NCBI GenBank assembly: GCA_964528535.1
Contig: CAZGSQ010000129.1
Span: forward strand, 1 to 10,882
Source of the DNA: CAINVV01 sp964528535
GTDB lineage: Bacteria; Bacteroidota; Bacteroidia; Bacteroidales; Prolixibacteraceae
Reading direction: 5' to 3'
Length of the DNA: 10,882 bases
Shown one piece after another: positions 7,114-10,882 of the stretch. A program made the position numbers and the translations under genes. Every line of letters starts with the position of its first letter. The stretch's first letter is position 1. Below the pieces are notes generated by a model. That model was not told the origin of the DNA, searched no databases, and worked only from the letters and a program-made list of their open reading frames with translations.

Positions 7114-7221
7114 ATGTTCGTTCAGAACTTTTACAATTGTTTAACTTCAAAAATTTGGTGGGTCGTAAAAGGAGCCTTATGTTTGTGGTACATTTTTTTT
7201 CATAAGTTTAGGTTTAGTTAG
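7114..7221 (+). CDS. Possible 35-residue membrane micropeptide
   Basis: ATG 7114-7116 to TAG 7219-7221 encodes MFVQNFYNCLTSK, then a hydrophobic Trp/Phe-rich stretch (IWWVVKGALCLWYIFF) and a basic tail, HKFRFS. That composition would suit a short membrane-inserted peptide. Support comes from context: a promoter match with its predicted start about 30 nt upstream, AGGAGG at 7095-7100 (13 nt before ATG, a little far), and a terminator beginning 17 nt after the stop. Against it: open frames of this length occur by chance, T-rich DNA favours Phe/Leu/Val codons, and a second promoter-like element lies inside it. I do not recognise a family. The same unit could instead be a non-coding RNA of roughly 185 nt. 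The rest of the 346-bp gap holds the promoter and terminator signals listed separately. Confidence 0.3.
   Translation: MFVQNFYNCLTSKIWWVVKGALCLWYIFFHKFRFS
7154..7185 (+). promoter_or_regulatory. Second Bacteroidota promoter match (TTTG-N20-TATGTTTG)
   Basis: TTTG at 7154-7157 and TATGTTTG at 7178-7185 are separated by 20 bp. Initiation would fall near 7192, giving a U/G-rich transcript of about 80 nt that ends at the 7238-7269 hairpin. It lies within the small ORF, so either this promoter or the ORF may be fortuitous. If real, it makes a short RNA or a leader for the gene at 7351. Confidence 0.4.
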
Positions 7222-7237
7222 TTTGGTTAGTTTTAGT

Positions 7238-7269
7238 AAAAGGATGGAATCGCCCGATTCCGTCCTTTT
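7238..7269 (+). terminator. Strong hairpin terminator or attenuator ahead of the 7351 gene
   Basis: AAAAGGA (7238-7244) pairs with TCCTTTT (7263-7269). Inside it, a T/G wobble and GGAATC/GATTCC close a GCCC loop. The stem ends in U-rich sequence (TCCTTTTC, then AATTTT), as expected of an intrinsic terminator. The A-run before it would let it act on both strands. It lies 82 bp before the ATG at 7351, with no annotated long gene between it and the previous terminator. Confidence 0.82.
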
Positions 7270-7315
7270 CAATTTTAGAGGATCCACCTTGACAAAAATA
7301 TATTGTTAATAGTTT

Positions 7316-7323
7316 TAATTTTG
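7316..7323 (+). promoter_or_regulatory. Bacteroidota -7 promoter element
   Basis: TAATTTTG fits TAnnTTTG and ends 27 nt before the ATG at 7351. The nearest upstream TTG (7289-7291, within TTGACA) is 24 bp away, longer than the usual 19-21. It lets the 7351 gene start downstream of the 7238-7269 terminator. Confidence 0.45.
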
Positions 7324-7350
7324 AAAATTATTTGAAGTTTCCTCTTTCTT

Positions 7351-9132
7351 ATGATACAACAACCCATGTACCACCTCCCCTCCCTGAATACCCCTTCTGC
7401 CCTCGAAAAATATTCTTCTGCCTTTACCTTGAGCGACATGGAGATCTTTATTTTCCCTGAATTGCTTTTCGCACTCGTGCTGGCCAATGTGATGTCTCCC
7501 GAAATTTGGAAATGGACTGAAGATCCCTGGTTTGCTGGAATTGGGAAGATGGGAACACTCAAGAAGATCCATCGTGTGAAGCAATACATCATGGACCATT
7601 ATCATTTCAATCTCGATTTGGAAACCTGGGGACTTACAGACAAGCAGACAGAGATCGATCGTTTCAGTGAATTCACAGACATGGAGATGCTTGCAAGGTC
7701 GAATGCGCTTTTCGGTTACGAAGGGGATAAGTATTATTTCGAAATGGACATCCGCAAGCATTTCGGACTCGACAAATTGGGTTCCGCCACCATCCCATAC
7801 TGGAAAACAGAGACATTAGAGGCGATGAATGCATTCCGTTACAAATCGGGCCATGAAGCAGGAGCAGGAGAATGTGTCTCGCTTGCCTGTCTCTATGCTG
7901 CGGCTCTCTTTGTCGTGGCGAAGATTCCCCTTGAAAATATCTTTTTGATGGGCACGCCATTGCATTCGCAGAATTTTGTGATTGCCGACGAAGGTGTGTT
8001 GACCAACAACAGGCGTATCGTGACCAAGTCGATGTGGTACAATGGGTCAGAACTTTCTTCGTTGGCCAGGCGTGCCCTGGAGCATGAACAGGTCACCTAT
8101 GTGTCTCACTGCTCGGGTTACATTCATGCGACCTATCCTGAGGCCAGTATTGACCCTGCAGCTTACGGCCGTTTCAGAAACAAACTGGCTGCATTTCTCG
8201 AATCATCTGTCGATTTTGAGCTATTTATTAATTTTCTTCGTGCCTGCAACCAGTACCAAAAGCTATTTCAGCTGTCGGTGCTGTACCAGGGTGTCAGGCG
8301 GTTTATTCCCATCGACAAGGCTTTTGGGTATGAACATGGAAGCAAGAACAGGTTAAGTGACAAGCATGGATTTAAATTCCTGGAGGAGATAGACGAAGAG
8401 GATTTCTCCTTTCAGCAGCTTGATGATAAATATGTTCTGGATCCGGGAGACTTGCTGTTTCGAACGGTTCCTGTTGCCTCATTCGTGGAAGCGTTGAAGC
8501 TTCTTTATCCGGGTTTGGAAGAGACTCCGGCATTTTATCCGAATTTGGTAAAGTTTGTTCACACGGTTCCACGGTTACCCATCGACGGCAGGATTATTGG
8601 CACTCCTCAAAAGGGGGGAGAATCGGATGTTGCTGTTGTTGACGCGGAACGCTGGAGTATTTCCCCCGGTCAATCCCGTGGTGAGATCCTGGCCTATCTT
8701 CAAACCAAAAGAGCGTCTGAAACTGCTGTCGGAAAGGCCTCATCGGTCGTCGACCTCGCCTTCTATGCGGGTCGTTACATGGATTCGTGCGATTGGCGAC
8801 CATTTTTCAAGGCTGCTTTCGAACGGAATCCTGTATCCGTAAACTACTTTCATGGCAAAGTTTTGGCTGAAGTGTACAACGAATTGGCAAGCTGGTGTGG
8901 CGAATCGATCTACGATGCCAACCGAATGGCCCTACCCGATGAGGTGGTCAACTTTAATCGGGGCGATGGGATCGAGAAGGCCATCACGCTTGCAAATGTA
9001 GCAAGGGCAAGAAAAATTAGCATTTCCATGCAACAAAATGGGACACAATTTACGTTAAGTGCGGGAGAGGAGTCATTTGATTTTACCTCATCAAAGAGGC
9101 TGATTCTACCAGATCTTCCTTTTTCTGTCTGA
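7351..9132 (+). CDS. Large cytosolic protein with a transglutaminase-like Cys/His core
   Basis: A 593-residue protein whose exact family I do not recognise. It has no signal peptide and no clear membrane span, so it is probably cytosolic. Residues ~160-225 look like a transglutaminase-like (papain-fold) core: C175 at the start of a helix in GAGECVSLACLYAAALF, H205 in MGTPLHSQNFV, and an acidic residue (D213) eight positions later with NNRRIV beyond. The Cys-to-His spacing of 30 residues and the helix-strand order fit that fold, in which such proteins act as thiol hydrolases, amidases or transferases. The N-terminal ~150 residues are mostly helical and Trp-rich. The C-terminal ~330 residues (about 260-593) match nothing I know. 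ATG 7351 is used; M6 at 7366 is an alternative. A -7 element precedes it. Its stop lies 11 bp from the convergent L,D-transpeptidase gene. Whether the Cys is catalytic is inference. Confidence 0.75.
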   Translation: MIQQPMYHLPSLNTPSALEKYSSAFTLSDMEIFIFPELLFALVLANVMSPEIWKWTEDPWFAGIGKMGTLKKIHRVKQYIMDHYHFNLDLETWGLTDKQTEIDRFSEFTDMEMLARSNALFGYEGDKYYFEMDIRKHFGLDKLGSATIPYWKTETLEAMNAFRYKSGHEAGAGECVSLACLYAAALFVVAKIPLENIFLMGTPLHSQNFVIADEGVLTNNRRIVTKSMWYNGSELSSLARRALEHEQVTYVSHCSGYIHATYPEASIDPAAYGRFRNKLAAFLESSVDFELFINFLRACNQYQKLFQLSVLYQGVRRFIPIDKAFGYEHGSKNRLSDKHGFKFLEEIDEEDFSFQQLDDKYVLDPGDLLFRTVPVASFVEALKLLYPGLEETPAFYPNLVKFVHTVPRLPIDGRIIGTPQKGGESDVAVVDAERWSISPGQSRGEILAYLQTKRASETAVGKASSVVDLAFYAGRYMDSCDWRPFFKAAFERNPVSVNYFHGKVLAEVYNELASWCGESIYDANRMALPDEVVNFNRGDGIEKAITLANVARARKISISMQQNGTQFTLSAGEESFDFTSSKRLILPDLPFSV

Positions 9133-9143
9133 GATAGGAAGGT

Positions 9144-9890
9144 TCATTGCACTTCATGCCCTCCGTCGGGTAGAAACTTCACGGTAGGGGGTGTTTTGGT
9201 TCTGTCAAAAAGGTCATAGCTTTTTTTGAGATCACCCCAAAGTTTAACATCATCTTTGTATCTGGCGTACCAGGTAAGTAAATTGGCATACGTTTCGTCT
9301 TTCAAACGTGCCGGGAAAATGGTAAGGCCGATCTCCTCCTGCCCGGCGTTGTATGCCTCTACACAGTAGACAAAAAGTTCACGGATTCTGTCGTCGGTCA
9401 TGGCAAGGCATCCGGAAGAGATGCACGAACCATGGATGAAGATGTTGTTGCCCAGGTGTCTGCGAACCCCCCTGATGCTGTCGGAGGCATTCGGATAGTT
9501 GACCTTCATGGACAGGTAGAACCTGCTGAAAGGATTCAGTCCGGCGATGTGGTAAAAACCCTCCGGAACCTGTTGGTCGCGTGATCGGCGCTTGGCGCCA
9601 ACATCTCCCGAAAGATCACAGATTGCGAACTCTTTGATCAGCGAATAGGCTGAGTCACAACTGTTTTTTGCCCACAACTCCACAGTTTTTTCTGTCTTGA
9701 AAGCGCGTAAATAGAGACGCAGGCTATCTCTCGAAATAGAATGGGCCGCAAGTGATTTGATGACTACTTTCTCTTTGGCAGCATAGGCTTCCCGCACCCT
9801 TGTATTTTTCATCTGCTTCTCCCGGAAATCATCTGAAGTCATTCCCGAGCAGAGGCTGAATATCGGGAGAAGCAATAGCAACAATCTCAT
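9144..9890 (-). CDS. YafK/DpaA-type L,D-transpeptidase-fold protein (YkuD domain)
   Basis: A 248-residue exported cell-wall enzyme. Residues 1-~16 form a signal peptide (MRLLLLLLPIFSLCSG); C14 sits in FSLC, a poor lipobox. The YkuD catalytic motif is at 153-161, H153-G-S-C-I-S-S-G-C161, followed by LAMTDD; C161 is the nucleophile. Upstream blocks KTEKTVELWAK, SGDVGAK, VPEGFYHIAGLNPFSRFYL and VNYPNASDS match the YafK branch, and the length is close to E. coli YafK (about 246). YafK, now DpaA, cleaves the bond between Braun's lipoprotein and peptidoglycan; other YkuD enzymes form 3-3 crosslinks or anchor proteins. Which reaction applies here cannot be decided from sequence. Start is ATG 9888-9890, with a TACTTTTG element 23 nt upstream. 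The Fib_succ_major lipoprotein gene lies 46 bp upstream on the same strand, so cotranscription is possible. Confidence 0.9.
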   Translation of the reverse strand: MRLLLLLLPIFSLCSGMTSDDFREKQMKNTRVREAYAAKEKVVIKSLAAHSISRDSLRLYLRAFKTEKTVELWAKNSCDSAYSLIKEFAICDLSGDVGAKRRSRDQQVPEGFYHIAGLNPFSRFYLSMKVNYPNASDSIRGVRRHLGNNIFIHGSCISSGCLAMTDDRIRELFVYCVEAYNAGQEEIGLTIFPARLKDETYANLLTWYARYKDDVKLWGDLKKSYDLFDRTKTPPTVKFLPDGGHEVQ

Positions 9891-9913
9891 GAATCAATCT
9901 TAGAATGAACGGG

Positions 9914-9921
9914 CAAAAGTA
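9914..9921 (-). promoter_or_regulatory. Bacteroidota -7 promoter element
   Basis: On the minus strand this is TACTTTTG, the third copy of this octamer before a gene start. It lies 23 nt before the YafK-like ATG, within the 46-bp gap after the lipoprotein gene, and suggests the enzyme can be transcribed on its own. No TTTG -33 box at proper spacing was seen. Confidence 0.45.
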
Positions 9922-9936
9922 GCAGAATTATCCTAT

Positions 9937-10653
9937 TTAATCTTTCAGACAACGGATACCCATTCCTGCTTTTTTGTTGTAATTGTTCCCTATGTCGAAA
10001 TTGGTGTTGTTCCAATTGAGCTGGAAGTGCCAGGCATTGTAACTTTCCGTATTGTAAACATACTGTGTCGATGTCCAAAGCACACTCCTTTCAACATAAG
10101 GCCCGAAGAAACTGCCTGCATCATTGATGACGCCATTGGCATAAGCCGTAAAACCGGTTTCATTGGTAGCCCCTGCATTCGGTGTCAACCAGTGGTCAAC
10201 TGCTTTGAGTTTTCCTCCAGAAGCATAGCCTCCCAAAAAGGTCTCAAGCGTTGTCCATTCATCCTTTGAAGGCACGTGCCAGCCCGTCGGACAGAGTTTG
10301 GCGGTGTTGACTGTCTGCCAGTTGTAATAGGCTCCAATTACATTCTTGTAGGTGACTGAATCGTTGTTGGGCCAGCAATAGGCAGGAGTCGAAAGGTTTG
10401 CCCATGCGTTGCCACCCTTGACACAAGGTATTTGTTTGCCATCGCTGTACCTGGTGGTTTTCAGGTTGGCAGCCATCCACACCTGCGTGCCAATGGTGAT
10501 GGTATTGTAGCTGTTGCCGTCAGCATCTGTAATGGTGGAACCATTTCCGTCGGTACCTGAATCTTTCCCTCCCAGGGTATCGCATCCGTTTAACAGGAAA
10601 AAACACACAACCAGGTGGAATAAAATGAATGGGGAACCAGTCTGATTTTTCAT
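9937..10653 (-). CDS. Fib_succ_major (TIGR02145-type) lipoprotein
   Basis: A 238-residue lipoprotein with the Fibrobacter succinogenes major paralogous domain, a family widespread in Bacteroidota and Fibrobacterota without a proven biochemical role. Residues 1-23 are a type II signal with lipobox LLNGC; C24 would be lipidated and the protein anchored to a membrane, probably facing the periplasm or surface. A Gly/Asp/Thr-rich linker (25-45) precedes the domain. Family blocks are DADGNSYNTITIGTQVWMAANL (41-63, shown as key residues D43-L63), KLCPTGWHVPSKDEW (119-133), GFTAYANG (167-174), LWTSTQ (192-197) and the terminal GIRCLKD. Mature Cys at 77, 93, 121 and 235 could form two disulfides. ATG 10651-10653 is preferred; an in-frame ATG at 10663-10665 would add four residues. 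It precedes the YafK-like gene by 46 bp on the same strand. No promoter box was recognised. Confidence 0.9.
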   Translation of the reverse strand: MKNQTGSPFILFHLVVCFFLLNGCDTLGGKDSGTDGNGSTITDADGNSYNTITIGTQVWMAANLKTTRYSDGKQIPCVKGGNAWANLSTPAYCWPNNDSVTYKNVIGAYYNWQTVNTAKLCPTGWHVPSKDEWTTLETFLGGYASGGKLKAVDHWLTPNAGATNETGFTAYANGVINDAGSFFGPYVERSVLWTSTQYVYNTESYNAWHFQLNWNNTNFDIGNNYNKKAGMGIRCLKD

Positions 10654-10743
10654 GAGGATAAGCATTAGTTTGTTTTATTGTTCTGCTCCAGCTTTGGATC
10701 CTTAAAGCTGTCGTTAAAAAAAACCAATTTAATCTTCTGATGA

Positions 10744-10763
10744 AATAGCCCCAATGGGTTATT
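10744..10763 (+). terminator. Weak hairpin near the right edge
   Basis: AATAGCCC (10744-10751) and GGGTTATT (10756-10763) pair with one G/U wobble around a CAAT loop, and TTG follows. It could terminate a gene whose body lies beyond the insert. On the minus strand the stem contains an A/C mismatch, so the plus orientation folds better. The surrounding 10654-10837 shows no supported gene. Confidence 0.25.
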
Positions 10764-10837
10764 TTGTAGCTTCCCAATGGACGCTGCATGTCATCATCTG
10801 GTGCAGGGAAACCTTCAAAATAGGCTCTGACTCAAAG

Positions 10838-10882
10838 AGATCGGAAGAGCACACGTCTGAACTCCAGTCACCTGAAGCTATC
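10838..10882 (+). other. Illumina TruSeq P7-side adapter (non-biological)
   Basis: From AGATCGGAAGAGC at 10838 the sequence is the TruSeq index adapter. Positions 10872-10879 read CTGAAGCT, which I recall as TruSeq HT i7 index D707, followed by ATC of the constant P7 part. Native DNA ends at 10837. Confidence 0.98.

Noticed and set aside
7289..7294. TTGACA as a sigma-70 -35 box for the 7351 gene
   Set aside because: No -10-like hexamer lies 16-18 bp downstream, and other promoters here follow the Bacteroidota pattern.
10759..10836. Possible C-terminal fragment on the minus strand ending in TAA at 10759-10761
   Set aside because: About 25 codons without recognisable sequence. It could be the end of an upstream gene but cannot be distinguished from chance.
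10754..10837. Plus-strand ORF start at ATG 10754 running into the right edge
   Set aside because: Only 28 native codons, no promoter box, no recognisable motif; the right adapter prevents judging it.

Overview
The window is one library insert from a Bacteroidota bacterium, probably a Cytophagales- or Saprospiria-like environmental lineage. It still carries Illumina TruSeq adapters at both ends (1-49 and 10838-10882), so only 50-10837 is biological. The host assignment rests on three things. The gene families are typical of the phylum: a TPR-containing two-component kinase, a Fib_succ_major lipoprotein, an M28 peptidase close to carboxypeptidase Q, and a DUF4153-like membrane protein. Copies of the Bacteroidota -7 promoter element TAnnTTTG sit 19-38 nt before several starts. 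Shine-Dalgarno sequences are mostly absent.

Layout: 50-693 (-) is the N-terminal part of a multi-span membrane protein, cut by the adapter. 793-2352 (+) is a secreted M28 zinc peptidase, convergent by 5 bp with 2358-3191 (-), a ferredoxin-nitroreductase fusion. 3348-5495 (+) is a TPR sensor histidine kinase. A 528-bp gap (5496-6023) follows, holding a perfect inverted repeat (5641-5670) and a G/T-rich tandem array with a 21-bp unit and 42/84-bp higher-order periods (about 5667-5897). 6024-7004 (+) is a Tat-exported xylose-isomerase-like TIM-barrel protein that ends at a strong terminator.

The 346-bp gap 7005-7350 is the most intriguing part. Between two strong hairpin terminators (7029-7063 and 7238-7269) lie two good matches to full Bacteroidota promoters and a 35-codon ORF (7114-7221). 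It looks like a separate short transcription unit, either a membrane micropeptide gene or a small RNA, and it may also attenuate the next gene. 7351-9132 (+) is a large cytosolic protein with a transglutaminase-like Cys/His core. It converges with 9144-9890 (-), a YafK/DpaA-type L,D-transpeptidase-fold enzyme, whose upstream neighbour 9937-10653 (-) is a Fib_succ_major lipoprotein. 10654-10837 holds no gene that can be supported.

The genes are mostly single-gene units of chromosomal, housekeeping or envelope type; there are no phage, transposon, CRISPR, tRNA or rRNA signatures. The only likely functional pairing is the lipoprotein and the YafK-like enzyme, both envelope proteins on the same strand. 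I see no defence system or biosynthetic cluster. The unexplained structure is in the two intergenic regions.
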